64,000 bases of DNA from JAWRCU01 sp033542235 (GCF_033542235.1 NZ_JAWRCU010000011.1:124001-188000), one strand, 5' to 3'; numbered from the stretch's first letter, positions 50,565-59,580 are shown. Translations and numbers: made by a program. Notes: generated by a model not told the origin, from the letters alone.

Positions 50565-51062
50565 ATGAAAAAATCGATCCGCGTAGCCATCATCTTTGCA
50601 GGCCTTGCCATGACAGGCAGCGCTTTTGCCGATGATGTCGTGCGTCACAAGATCCCCAATTCGGATTTTCCCATCGCACAGGCGGTGGAGGTGCCGCCCG
50701 GCAAGACAACTGTCTACCTGAGCGGGGCCGTACCGACTGTGATCGATCCAAAGGCTGAAAAAGGGACGATCGCCGCCTATGGCGATACCGAGGCGCAAAC
50801 GGAATCCGTGCTGAAATCCGTTGAAAAGACGCTTGATGGGCTTGGCTTGAAAATGGGCGATGTCGTCAAGATGCAGGCCTTCCTCGTCGGCGATCCGGCC
50901 AGGAACGGCGAGATGGATTTCGCCGGCTTCATGAAGAGCTACACGAAGTTTTTCGGAACCGCTGAGCAGCCGAATCTTCCCGTTCGCTCAGTCGTGAAGG
51001 TGGCCGGCCTCGCCAGCCCCGCCTTTCTCGTCGAGATCGAAGTAACGGCAGTGCGGCCCTGA
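50565..51062 (+). CDS. RidA-family protein with signal peptide (exported)
   Basis: The 165-residue protein begins MKKSIRVAIIFAGLAMTGSAFADD, a clear Sec signal with cleavage after AFA. The mature part is a complete YjgF/YER057c/RidA domain with the catalytic arginine in LPVRSVVKVAGLASPAFLVE and the glutamate of VEIEVTAV. Cytoplasmic RidA hydrolyses reactive enamines/imines. Export is unusual and matches the exported amine oxidase upstream, whose product would be an imine. The 174-base gap after the cytochrome gene holds a repeat, so it may be a separate or coupled transcript. Confidence 0.9.
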   Translation: MKKSIRVAIIFAGLAMTGSAFADDVVRHKIPNSDFPIAQAVEVPPGKTTVYLSGAVPTVIDPKAEKGTIAAYGDTEAQTESVLKSVEKTLDGLGLKMGDVVKMQAFLVGDPARNGEMDFAGFMKSYTKFFGTAEQPNLPVRSVVKVAGLASPAFLVEIEVTAVRP

Positions 51063-51091
51063 CCTGTCAGGCTTCAACATTTCGTCGGGTT

Positions 51092-51120
51092 TCGCCCGCG
51101 ACCCGCTCGGTCGCGGGCGA
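51092..51120 (+). terminator. Terminator hairpin after the RidA gene
   Basis: TCGCCCGCGACC and GGTCGCGGGCGA form a perfect 12-bp stem around a five-base loop, 30 bases past the stop. There is no long U-run. It probably ends the amine oxidase operon. Confidence 0.7.
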
Positions 51121-51413
51121 TCACCGCACCTCACTCAGTGCTGCCGACGTAGCGGGCGGCATGGCCCGAGCGACAATCACGGTCCCATTCCGCACGTGAG
51201 AAGCCACCCCGTACCGCCACGAGATAGAGCCAGATCCCGAAAACCAGGCAGTCGAGAAGCTCGCCCATTGCGATAGCGCCTCGACCGTTCGGGAACAAAC
51301 ACGTCCCTCGAAGATTAGAAACCGTTGGCGAGGAGAATTGTTCCCTCAGCTGCGCCGAGGCCATCGAGTACGGTTCTTGGCGAACGAGCGCAACATGTTC
51401 ACTCCACACGACC

Positions 51414-52406
51414 ATGCCGGGTGACGTCATCCTTGTGACCGGCGCCAGCGGGTTCGTTGGCTCAGCCGTAACGCGCAGGCTCGTCGAAAGCGGCTTCCGC
51501 GTGCGGGCCTTGATCCGGCATACCAGCCCGACACTTCACCTGGAGGGGTTGGGCCTCGAGTTCGTGCAGGGCGACCTGCGCGAGCCGGACTCGCTTAGGG
51601 CGGCGATGAAGGGCGTGCGCCGGCTGTTCCATGTTGCGGCGGATTATCGCCTGTGGGCGCCCAATCCGAACGAAATCATCGAAAACAACGTGAATGGAAC
51701 GCACGCGGTGATGCAGGCAGCCGCCGAGGCGGGCGTCGAGCGCATCGTCTATACGAGCAGCGTCGCCACCCTTGCCGTCAATGGCGATGGCAGCCCGGCC
51801 GACGAAGCAAAGCCCCTCGCATTGGCCAATGCAATCGGCGCCTACAAGCGCAGCAAGGTGATAGCCGAGCGGCTGGTGGAGCAAATGATCGCGAACGGAT
51901 TGCCCGCCGTGATCGTCAACCCGTCCACTCCGGTCGGACCGCGCGACGTCCGCCCGACGCCGACAGGGCGAATCATCGTGGAGGCGGCGGCCGGACGAAT
52001 GCCGGGCTTCGTCGATACGGGGCTCAACCTCGTCCACGTCGACGATGTCGCGGCAGGACATGTTGCTGCGATGGAACGAGGGCGCGTCGGCGAGCGCTAC
52101 ATCCTTGGCGGCCAGAATGCGCCGCTATCGGAAATCCTGGCAGTCGTGGCGCGGCAGGTGGGACGAAGCCCGCCGCGGCTGCGTATTCCCCGCTGCGTCG
52201 TCCTGCCGGTCGCCGTGGCGGCCGAAATCGCGGCCCGGCGCCGTGGTCGCGAACCGTTCATCACCCGCGACGGTTTGCGCATGTCGAAACACCGCATGTT
52301 CTTCACTGCGGCGAAAGCGGAACGGGACCTGGGATTCGTCGCGCGTCCCTACCCCGAAGCCATTGGCGATGCGATCCGCTGGTTCCGCGAAGCCGGATAT
52401 CTTTGA
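51414..52406 (+). CDS. hpnA: Hopanoid-associated sugar epimerase HpnA
   Basis: The 330-residue extended SDR has the NAD motif LVTGASGFVGSAVTRRLVES, the catalytic YKRSK (in AIGAYKRSKVIAERL), VVNPSTPVGPRDVRPTPTGR and YILGGQNAPLSEIL, the pattern of HpnA. HpnA is linked to synthesis of hopanoid side chains, probably preparing a sugar. It converges with hpnK, and the 192-base gap (52407-52598) has only short undefined coding-like stretches on the minus strand. The ATG at 51414 lacks an obvious ribosome site. Confidence 0.9.
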   Translation: MPGDVILVTGASGFVGSAVTRRLVESGFRVRALIRHTSPTLHLEGLGLEFVQGDLREPDSLRAAMKGVRRLFHVAADYRLWAPNPNEIIENNVNGTHAVMQAAAEAGVERIVYTSSVATLAVNGDGSPADEAKPLALANAIGAYKRSKVIAERLVEQMIANGLPAVIVNPSTPVGPRDVRPTPTGRIIVEAAAGRMPGFVDTGLNLVHVDDVAAGHVAAMERGRVGERYILGGQNAPLSEILAVVARQVGRSPPRLRIPRCVVLPVAVAAEIAARRRGREPFITRDGLRMSKHRMFFTAAKAERDLGFVARPYPEAIGDAIRWFREAGYL

Positions 52407-52598
52407 GCGCCACCAGGCTTCCACGCCTCAATGCCCGCGTATCTTGCGCACCAAACGGTTCGACCACCTGCGCAGCCAGGAGTGTCCGGTCTCGACAGGC
52501 CACCCGCCGCCCAGGCAGTCCTTCACGTAAAGCTCCTCGAGGCCAGTTCTTTTCGATTTCGGTCATGATCTCGCGAGCGAAATCCGCCGACCACCTTG

Positions 52599-53444
52599 TC
52601 AGTTCCGATGTGCGAACCGGGTGTAACCGCCGAGGCGGCGCCCCGAGCGGCGCAGCGTCTCAACGACACCGGCGTCGGTCAGCGCCGAAAGTTCCGCAGC
52701 ATAATGATACCCGTCAGAATGCCCGGCGAAGCGGTCTGCGGTCGCGGGATGTGTGTAGATCTCGACGAGACCGTCCGGCAAGTGTTCCAGCAACCGCCGA
52801 AGCCGTCCCGCATGCATGCAGCCGGACCAGCGAAGGCCAAAAACGGCGTCCGGCGTCACAAGCCCCTCACGGCTCGCCCGCCATGCAAGCATCCGCGCCC
52901 AAGGCCGCAGCACGCGTTCGGAAACGGTTGGTGGCCCATCGTCGGAGCCTGGGGGAAGCACGGGCTCAAGGGGAACCCTCAGCGCCCTCATCCCAAATAC
53001 GGGCCCGACTGAAAACAGTTCACGCGCGATCAGCGGGTGGACATGCAAATGGCGGTGCGCATTGACGTGATCGAGCGCTAGTCCGGTTGCCTGAAAAGCT
53101 GCGAACTGGGCCTCGATTTCTCTCCGCAGCTGACGCCGCACTGCCGGGCGGCAAGCAAGCTCGACTGCAAGCCGTACCGTGTTGCGGCCAAGCCGTCCCT
53201 CGCAGTCCACCAGATCGGGAATTCGATGCAGGGAAGCAGCCGGTGGTCCGTCGACGAGCGCGAGATGTAGACCGACACGCAGACCCGGCAGGCGTCTTGC
53301 GATCGCGGCGGCGTGCGCGGCGGCAGGTCCGCTCACCATCAGGCTGGCCGTGGACAGCACACCCTTGCAATATGCAATCTCCACCGCCTCGTTCACCTCT
53401 TCGGCGATGCCGAAATCGTCGGCGGTGATGATCAGCCCGTTCAG
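52599..53444 (-). CDS. hpnK: Hopanoid biosynthesis deacetylase HpnK (YdjC/ChbG family), CTG start
   Basis: The 281-residue protein has the YdjC fold: LIITADDFGIAEEVNEAVEI with metal-binding DD, LRVGLHLALVDGPP (HxxLH), HVNAHRHLHVHP and EIYTHPATADRFAGH. HpnK deacetylates N-acetylglucosaminyl-bacteriohopanetetrol. No ATG, GTG or TTG lies at the right place. A CTG at 53444 overlaps the hpnJ stop (CTGA) and sits seven bases behind GGGAGG, so it is the likely start. It is coupled to hpnJ by this overlap. Confidence 0.88.
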   Translation of the reverse strand: MNGLIITADDFGIAEEVNEAVEIAYCKGVLSTASLMVSGPAAAHAAAIARRLPGLRVGLHLALVDGPPAASLHRIPDLVDCEGRLGRNTVRLAVELACRPAVRRQLRREIEAQFAAFQATGLALDHVNAHRHLHVHPLIARELFSVGPVFGMRALRVPLEPVLPPGSDDGPPTVSERVLRPWARMLAWRASREGLVTPDAVFGLRWSGCMHAGRLRRLLEHLPDGLVEIYTHPATADRFAGHSDGYHYAAELSALTDAGVVETLRRSGRRLGGYTRFAHRN

Positions 53445-54868
53445 TTTCGCGCCTCCCGTCGCTCCCGCAGGAAAGCGAAGAACTCGCCTGCCTCGCGCAG
53501 CCGCCGCTTCATGATCTCTGGACTGCGCGCCATTTCGGCCAGGATCGAGGCGATCTTGGGCGCCCGGAAATAGAAGCGACGGTAGAATTCCTCGACTGAA
53601 TGATAGATCTCCGAATGGCTCAGATGCGGGTAGTGCAGTGGAGCGAGCTGCATGCCGTGCTCGTCGACGAACTCGGCATGTGCCTCGTCGAACCAGCCAT
53701 TCTGGATTGCCTGGTCGTATAGAAAGGTGCCCGGATAGGGTGCGGCGATCGAGACCTGGAGGGTATGCGGATTGACCTCCTGGGCGAAGCGGATCGTCTC
53801 CTCGATCGTCTCGCGCGTCTCTCCCGGCAACCCAAGGATGAAGGTCCCGTGGATGGTGATGCCGAGATCGTGACACTCCTTCGTGAAGCGTCGCGCCACG
53901 TCGATGCGCATGCCCTTCCTGATGTTGTGCAGGATTTGCTGGTTGCCGGATTCATAGCCGACGAGAAGCAGTCGCAGGCCGTTGTCGCGCATCACCTTCA
54001 GTGTCTCGCACCTCACGTTCGCCTTGGCGTTGCAGGACCAGGTGACACCGAGTCTGCCGAGCTCGCGGGCGATCGCCTCGGCGCGCGGGGCGTCATCGGT
54101 GAACGTGTCGTCGTCAAAGAAGAACTCCTTTACCTGCGGGAAGGCCTTCTGCGCCCAGCGGACCTCGGCCGCAACGTTTTGGACGCTGCGCGTACGGTAG
54201 CGATGGCCGCCTACCGTCTGCGGCCAGAGACAGAACGTGCAGCGCGATTTGCAGCCGCGGCCGGTATAAAAGGAGATGTAAGGGTGCTTCAGATAGCCGA
54301 TGAAGTAGTTCTCGATCTTGAGGTCGCGCTTGTAGACGGGTGTCACGAACGGCAGATCGTCCATACGCTCCAGGATTGGCCGGTCCTCGTTCTGCCTGAC
54401 CACACCGTTGCGGTCGCGATAGGCGAGCCCGGCAATGCTTGACCAGTCGCGTCCTTCAGCCACCTCCTTGATGGTAAAATCGAACTCGTTGCCGGCAACG
54501 AAATCGAGCGCAGGCGCCCTCTTCAGGCTGCTCGCCGGATCCACGGCGACGTTGGCACCGACGAAGCCTATCTTGAGCTTCGGATTGGCTTCCTTCAGTG
54601 CCGCTGCTGCCCGGGTGTCGGAGGCGAATGTAGGCGAAGAGCTGTGCAGCACGGCGAGGTCGTAGCTCCGAGCCTCTGCAGTTATGTCCGCCAGGCCGAT
54701 CCCGTGCGGCGGGGCATCGACCAACCGGCTGTCCGGGAGCAGGGCTGCCGGCTGGGCGAGCCAGGTCGGGTACCAGAATGACCGGATCTCACGCCTCGCC
54801 TGGTAGCGCGAGCCGGCGCCTCCGTCGAAGCCTTCATAGCTTGGGGCCTGCAAGAAGAGCGTGCGCAT
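53441..54868 (-). CDS. hpnJ: Hopanoid biosynthesis radical SAM protein HpnJ
   Basis: The 475-residue protein has an N-terminal B12-binding-like domain (VDAPPHGIGLADITAEARSY, VGANVAVDPASSL) and a radical SAM core with C-x3-C-x2-C in YTGRGCKSRCTFCLWPQTVG. HpnJ is needed for the cyclitol ether head group of bacteriohopanetetrol, converting the glucosamine form by ring contraction. It follows hpnI by nine bases and overlaps hpnK, so hpnI-J-K form one coupled unit. Confidence 0.93.
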   Translation of the reverse strand: MRTLFLQAPSYEGFDGGAGSRYQARREIRSFWYPTWLAQPAALLPDSRLVDAPPHGIGLADITAEARSYDLAVLHSSSPTFASDTRAAAALKEANPKLKIGFVGANVAVDPASSLKRAPALDFVAGNEFDFTIKEVAEGRDWSSIAGLAYRDRNGVVRQNEDRPILERMDDLPFVTPVYKRDLKIENYFIGYLKHPYISFYTGRGCKSRCTFCLWPQTVGGHRYRTRSVQNVAAEVRWAQKAFPQVKEFFFDDDTFTDDAPRAEAIARELGRLGVTWSCNAKANVRCETLKVMRDNGLRLLLVGYESGNQQILHNIRKGMRIDVARRFTKECHDLGITIHGTFILGLPGETRETIEETIRFAQEVNPHTLQVSIAAPYPGTFLYDQAIQNGWFDEAHAEFVDEHGMQLAPLHYPHLSHSEIYHSVEEFYRRFYFRAPKIASILAEMARSPEIMKRRLREAGEFFAFLRERREARN

Positions 54869-54877
54869 GATCCTACC

Positions 54878-56032
54878 TCATCGCGGATTCGGAATCACGG
54901 TTCCGTCGTGCGCGATCCGGTAGCGGTGCCCTCGCCAGGCGACGGTGGAGCCACAGAAGCCTGCGACATACACAACAGAGGAGAACAGATCGCGAAGTGG
55001 CAGCAGGAGGTAGGCTTGCGCCTGGGTATCGAACCGGTATTCGATGCAGCGGGACAGCACCGCCCGGCAGGCCAGCGCGACCGCCGCCAGCGCCAGCGCA
55101 TCCTTGCCTCCGCCGAAGGCTAGCGCCGCCAGTGCCAACGGGAACGGATTGGTGATGATGCCGCCCGCGTACCCGGCGGGATCGATGCTGCGGATAGTTC
55201 GCGCGTAGCGCAGCTGGGCTGCGAAGAATTCGCTGGCCGAACGATCCGTGCAAACGTGGCCGAGCGCGAAAGGCGGAACCGTGACTCGAAGGCCGAGCTC
55301 CCGCACTGCCTCGCCCAAGGCATAGTCGTCCCAGAGCTGATCGACGAAGCTGCGGAAGCCTCCGATGCGGCGCAGCGTGTCCCGCGAGATGGCGATCGTC
55401 GCGCCGAAGCAGGGCCGCGCCAGATCGAAGCCGAGGGCAAAGATCACGTTAGGCAGCAAATGCAGGTTGATACCCATGGCGGAGAGCCGCGCCCATGTGC
55501 CGCCCTTCGCCATACCATAGTAGAGGCAGGTGACCGCTCCTACACCGGGCTTTTGCAGCGCGCCGATTACCTTGGCCAGATAGTCCGGGCAGACCTCCAT
55601 GTCGCTATCGATCTGCACCAGGATGTCATGCCGTGCCCGTGCGACCATGTTGATAAGATTCGAGATCTTCATGTTTCCGCCGTTGATCCGCGGATCAATA
55701 TGCAGATCGATTTGGCGGTGCGGGAACCGATCGGCGATCTGCTTGACGACGGCATTAGCCGGGTCCCGCGCATCCTGAGTGCCGCAGACGATCTGGAAAG
55801 GCGCGGGATAGTCCTGCTGGCACAACCTGCTCAGGCGTTCATGCAGGCCCGGCTCCGGGCCGCAAAGCGGAACGAGAATGGTGACGGGAACCGGCCAAAG
55901 CTCCGCGGCCGATGCTTTCGAACCGAACCGCAGCACCAGTACCCAGCCGATTAGCAGGTAAACGCAACCCAGACCGGCGGCCGCAAGGCACAGGTTGGCT
56001 GCCCAACGGACAAGATCTTCGGTGAGCGGCAC
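54878..56032 (-). CDS. hpnI: Bacteriohopanetetrol N-acetylglucosaminyltransferase HpnI
   Basis: The 384-residue GT2 enzyme starts with a membrane segment (LCLAAAGLGCVYLLIGWVLV) and has VTILVPLCGPEPGLHERLSR, the donor/metal site QIDSDMEVCPDYLAKVIGAL, and a QLWDDYALGEAVRELGLRVT block equivalent to the catalytic region. Later membrane segments anchor it. HpnI adds GlcNAc to bacteriohopanetetrol. The start is GTG at 56032, 15 bases after the decayed YkoP-like gene. Confidence 0.92.
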   Translation of the reverse strand: MPLTEDLVRWAANLCLAAAGLGCVYLLIGWVLVLRFGSKASAAELWPVPVTILVPLCGPEPGLHERLSRLCQQDYPAPFQIVCGTQDARDPANAVVKQIADRFPHRQIDLHIDPRINGGNMKISNLINMVARARHDILVQIDSDMEVCPDYLAKVIGALQKPGVGAVTCLYYGMAKGGTWARLSAMGINLHLLPNVIFALGFDLARPCFGATIAISRDTLRRIGGFRSFVDQLWDDYALGEAVRELGLRVTVPPFALGHVCTDRSASEFFAAQLRYARTIRSIDPAGYAGGIITNPFPLALAALAFGGGKDALALAAVALACRAVLSRCIEYRFDTQAQAYLLLPLRDLFSSVVYVAGFCGSTVAWRGHRYRIAHDGTVIPNPR

Positions 56033-56046
56033 GACGGCGCTCCCAG

Positions 56047-56750
56047 CTAATGCGGCGCGAGCTTGGAGCGATCGTGGCTGTAACGCTCCAGCGCAGCGCG
56101 CGAGAGATAGACAAACGCTCGGTCGCGTCGAAGGACAGAGAAGTGGGCAGCCATCCGGTTGGTCGCAAGCACGAGGAGGAGGCCCATGATATTCTCCACA
56201 AACCTCTTCAGCTGATTATCCACTATGCTCCATGTTTGGATGGTTGGCGACTCGAACCCGTATCGCGCTGCCATGCGCGTGAGCTGCTCGCCCTGCTCCT
56301 GCGCACCAAGTCGCATTTCGCAATAGACCGCGACAATTTCGCGAAGGGCGGGCTCGCTGCGGATGTGACGGGCCAAGCTCGTCCGAACTTGCGGCCCCAG
56401 GCGACGGATGGCCCTTCGGCGCCAATAACGGGTAGTTGCTCGTTCCATAGGTGAATCTGGAGAAGGGGATCGCCCCGGCGGATATGCGTGCCGTCCGCGA
56501 ACATCAACTCGCGTCGGGCGTGGAGGCGCTGGATGCGAAAGATGCAGGTCCGATCGCTCGTGTACTCATAGACGCCTTGCCGCCTGCGTAGCCAGCGATC
56601 CAGTTCAAGGATCGCATTTCCGGGCCAAGTTCCCAGAGCGCGTGGTCTTTGCGAAATCGCGACGGACAAAGTCACGTCCCAAAGCGGATGTAGACGATCT
56701 TCAAACCTCCGGCCCCGACGTTGGTTCCATCCGAACCGAACGTCTTCCAT
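56047..56750 (-). pseudogene. YkoP-like domain gene broken by a frameshift
   Basis: From ATG 56750 one frame encodes QGVYEYTSDRTCIFRIQRLH, IRRGDPLLQIHLWNEQLPVI, GAEGPSVAWGR; at about 56395 homology passes to the next frame as RTSLARHIRSEPALREIVAV, YCEMRLGAQEQGEQLTRMAA, RYGFE, ending at 56047. The HLWNE...GPS.AWG block recalls the YkoP domain. Together the two frames would make about 234 residues. Either a real mutation or an assembly error split it. Its ATG overlaps the stop of the CFA-like remnant by one base (TGATG). Confidence 0.65.
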
Positions 56751-57229
56751 CAGTCCTCGGTCCAGTTCAGCCCGGAGGCGATGAATTGCGGGTTACCGAA
56801 GACGTACTGATGCTCCGGCGTCCAGGGGCGAATGGCCGGCGGGCCATTTGTCGGCTTGTAAGCGAGAACCTGGGCGACCGAGAGCCAGCCGCGGTCGAAG
56901 GCGAACGCCATTCCGGCGAGATAGATGCGCCAGATACGGTAGCGCTCGATGCCGGCGATCCCGATCGCCTCCCGAGAGCGCGCCTCGAGCCGGCGAACCC
57001 AGTGCTGCAGCGTGCGCGCATAGTGCGGCCGCAGGTCCTCGATGTCGACCGCTTCCAACCCGGCCAGCGCCACCGTCTGCAGCACCCGGGAAAGGTGCGG
57101 CAGTTCTCCCCCCTGGAAGACATGGCGGTCGATGAACTCGCCGCCGGGCGGCCCATGCGCCTTGCCGTCAGGGTCGGTGGTGACGAGGCCGTGGTTGAGC
57201 AGCACACCGCCCGGCCGAAGCAGGCGCGC
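56750..57229 (-). pseudogene. Cyclopropane-fatty-acyl-phospholipid synthase-like, 5'-truncated
   Basis: The frame encodes only the last ~160 residues of a Cfa-type methyltransferase: RLLRPGGVLLNHGLVTTDPD, GGEFIDRHVFQGGELPHLSR, YARTLQHWVRRLEARSREAI, GYRIW-like YRIWRIYLAGMAFAFDRGWL and SVAQVLAYKP. The SAM-binding motif I and the first ~220 residues are missing. Upstream to 57340 the frame is unrelated. It may have modified lipids together with the hopanoid genes before decay. Confidence 0.75.
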
Positions 57230-57340
57230 TCGCCTTCGCCCGCGACACGGGGCTGGCTGCCGCCGCGCTCGAGCCGGGGCCGCCTGCGCCCGTGTTTCCG
57301 TCGGAACATGCATTGTCGTTGTGATTGCCGAAGCGCAGGT

Positions 57341-58435
57341 TCATGGTGCATCCTCCCGCTGCCCTGTCCCGTCCCCATAAAGAGTCGCCAGAACCACTTT
57401 CATCGCGAGCACGACCGGCACCGCCAGTATTATGCCGACGACGCCGAACAGAATCGAAGCGGCCAGGAATGAGAATATCACCAGCACCGGCCGGATGTAG
57501 GCTGCCCTGCCGAGCACGATCGGGCCGAAGAACTGGTCGATGGAAACCCTGAGGGCGACGGCGTAGATGATGTAGGCCACGATGTCCCACGTGGCTTTCG
57601 CCTCCTGTACGGCTACGAGGCCGGCTACTACGCCAGAGGCAATCGGCCCGATCAGAGGTATGGTTTCGAGCAGGCCGGTGAGCAGGGCCAGGACGAGCGC
57701 GTGTTGGAGACCGAGAATGAGCCCTAAACCTAGATAGGCGGCCACAGACGCAAACGCGACCACAAGTGCGACCCCGCCAAAGTAGCGCCGAAGGAGGGGA
57801 TCGAGCTTGCCCCAGGTTTCTTCGGCAAAAGAGCGTTGGCCGGGCGGCACGAGCCATATCAGGCCGCTACCGATCCGATGGCCATCGATGAGGAAATAGC
57901 AGAGCAGCACCCAGGTCAGGATGATGCCGAAGAAGCCGGCCGCTCCCAGCGCCGCGATCCTGAGCACCTGGATGCCCTCGCCGAACCAGCCGCGCAGCTC
58001 GTTGACGATCTGGTCCGCGATGAAGCCGGCATCGACGGCGGTGCCAGCGATGTTGAACTTTCGGTCGCCTAGAAGCTGGCGTGCAAAACCTTCGATGGTG
58101 CCGTGGAGATCGCCTGCGATACCGAGCGCCTCCTGCTTGAGGGGCGGGCCGGCCAGGATGACGATGCCCGCGACCGCGCTCATCACGAGCAGAAGCACGA
58201 GCAGGGCGAACACCCAGCGAGGCAGCCGCGACCGTCTGTCCAGCCAATCGAGCACGGGCGTGAACAGATAGGCCACCACGCCCGCAATGACGAAGGGCAG
58301 CAATATGCTGCGGACCAGATAGGCGAAAATGACGATGGTCGCGACAGTGACGATGACAGTTCGCTCGGAGACACGGGAGCGGCCCCCGCCAACGGCTTCG
58401 CCCTGCTGCCCGGGGAATTTGCGTCCTCCCGTCAT
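57341..58435 (-). CDS. AI-2E family transporter (YdiK/PerM-like)
   Basis: The 364-residue membrane protein has about eight hydrophobic segments and the family block FFGPIVLGRAAYIRPVLVIF, preceded by GLLETIPLIGPIASGVVAGL. The family includes the AI-2 exporter TqsA and proteins of unknown cargo. Its ATG overlaps the stop of the glycosyltransferase gene by four bases (ATGA), so it is coupled to the hopanoid-type GT gene. Lipid or hopanoid transport is conceivable but untested. Confidence 0.9.
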   Translation of the reverse strand: MTGGRKFPGQQGEAVGGGRSRVSERTVIVTVATIVIFAYLVRSILLPFVIAGVVAYLFTPVLDWLDRRSRLPRWVFALLVLLLVMSAVAGIVILAGPPLKQEALGIAGDLHGTIEGFARQLLGDRKFNIAGTAVDAGFIADQIVNELRGWFGEGIQVLRIAALGAAGFFGIILTWVLLCYFLIDGHRIGSGLIWLVPPGQRSFAEETWGKLDPLLRRYFGGVALVVAFASVAAYLGLGLILGLQHALVLALLTGLLETIPLIGPIASGVVAGLVAVQEAKATWDIVAYIIYAVALRVSIDQFFGPIVLGRAAYIRPVLVIFSFLAASILFGVVGIILAVPVVLAMKVVLATLYGDGTGQREDAP

Positions 58436-59580
58436 GGGTACACACGGCCCTTCCAGCTGACGCGATGCGTCAGTTTTCGACGCAAGCTATCGAGCGCGAT
58501 GGCGGCCCCTGCCGTGTAGCCCACCGGAAAGATGAAACCATAGGCGACTGGAATTCCGAAATGGACGGCACTAGCGATGTGGAAGGCAAGTGCGGCCGCC
58601 GACCCTGCGATCGCCGGCACGGAAGCCACACATGCGCTGCCCGAGCCGTTGACGCAGCGGGCCATCTCATAGGCCGGCAGCAGCGGCGCGGCCCAGGCCA
58701 GCACGATCGATGCGGCCGCAATCATCAAGGTTCGTGCCGGCCCGCAAAGCATGTCGCTCAGATTCTTGGCGAGCCCGGGCCAGAGCGTTCGCCAGCCGGT
58801 GTACATGCGCGTGCTCAGAAGCCGTGAGCCATCCTGCAGCATCACGCGGTATCCGGATGACTTCAGCAGACGAGCGAGCTCGACGTCCTCGCGGATCGAC
58901 GAAGCGACCGCCGCATGACCGCCGCCAGATGCGTAGGCGCGGCGGCGCACCAGCATGAACTGGCCGGTGGCCACGACTTCGTCGCTGTCGGCATTCTGGA
59001 TGTGGGCGAGGTCTTGCAGGAACGCCAGCAGGTAATGACCGCAGGGGATGATCAGCCGTTCGGCGAAGCTGCGAAGATCGTGGCGGGGAGAAAGGGATAG
59101 GAGGTCCAGCCTGCCACGATGGGCCGCAGCGACGGCACTTGCCAGAAGCAGCGGATGTGACCGCATGTCGGCGTCGATGAAGCAAAGCCAGTCGGCATTG
59201 GGCGCTGCAGCGACTCCGGTACAGCATGCCTGCACCTTGCCCTGCCAGCCGACACGAAGCGGAGCTGCGCGGGCTAGCTCAAGACGCGGATCCCGCGCCG
59301 CCATCCTGGCGACGATTGCGGCTGTGTCATCGCTCGAATTGTCGTCGACGACGATGATCCGCAGACGGCTGGGCGGATAGCGCTGTTCGAGCAGCGAGCG
59401 GACGCATCCCCCAATGTTGGCGCTTTCGTCCCGGGCCGGCACGATAATGCATGTGGCGGGACAGCCGTCCCCCGGCGGCACCGGCTGCAGCGGCCGCAGT
59501 AGCTCGCGTTGGCGCATCGCACGCTTTATAAGCCATGCGACAACGGCAAGCCAGGCAAGGGCAAAGGCGAAGTCAGCCAT
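58432..59580 (-). CDS. GT2 glycosyltransferase, HpnB-like
   Basis: The 382-residue protein has an N-terminal membrane anchor, the GT-A fold blocks ATCIIVPARDESANIGGCVR, LRIIVVDDNSSDDT, LRVGWQGKVQACCTGV and the DxD in WLCFIDADMRSHP, then ASSIREDVELARLLKSSGYR and three C-terminal membrane segments. GW-x-GK and the ED-x-EL-x-RL block are typical of HpnB-like hopene-associated glycosyltransferases. The start at 59580 is preferred; 59601 is in frame. It opens the leftward hopanoid transcript. Confidence 0.78.
   Translation of the reverse strand: MADFAFALAWLAVVAWLIKRAMRQRELLRPLQPVPPGDGCPATCIIVPARDESANIGGCVRSLLEQRYPPSRLRIIVVDDNSSDDTAAIVARMAARDPRLELARAAPLRVGWQGKVQACCTGVAAAPNADWLCFIDADMRSHPLLLASAVAAAHRGRLDLLSLSPRHDLRSFAERLIIPCGHYLLAFLQDLAHIQNADSDEVVATGQFMLVRRRAYASGGGHAAVASSIREDVELARLLKSSGYRVMLQDGSRLLSTRMYTGWRTLWPGLAKNLSDMLCGPARTLMIAAASIVLAWAAPLLPAYEMARCVNGSGSACVASVPAIAGSAAALAFHIASAVHFGIPVAYGFIFPVGYTAGAAIALDSLRRKLTHRVSWKGRVYP

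Noticed and set aside
52407..52598. Possible remnant gene on the minus strand between hpnA and hpnK
   Set aside because: Short coding-like stretches in two frames (for example KDCLGGGWPVETGHSWLRRW) exist, but I could not link them to any family.
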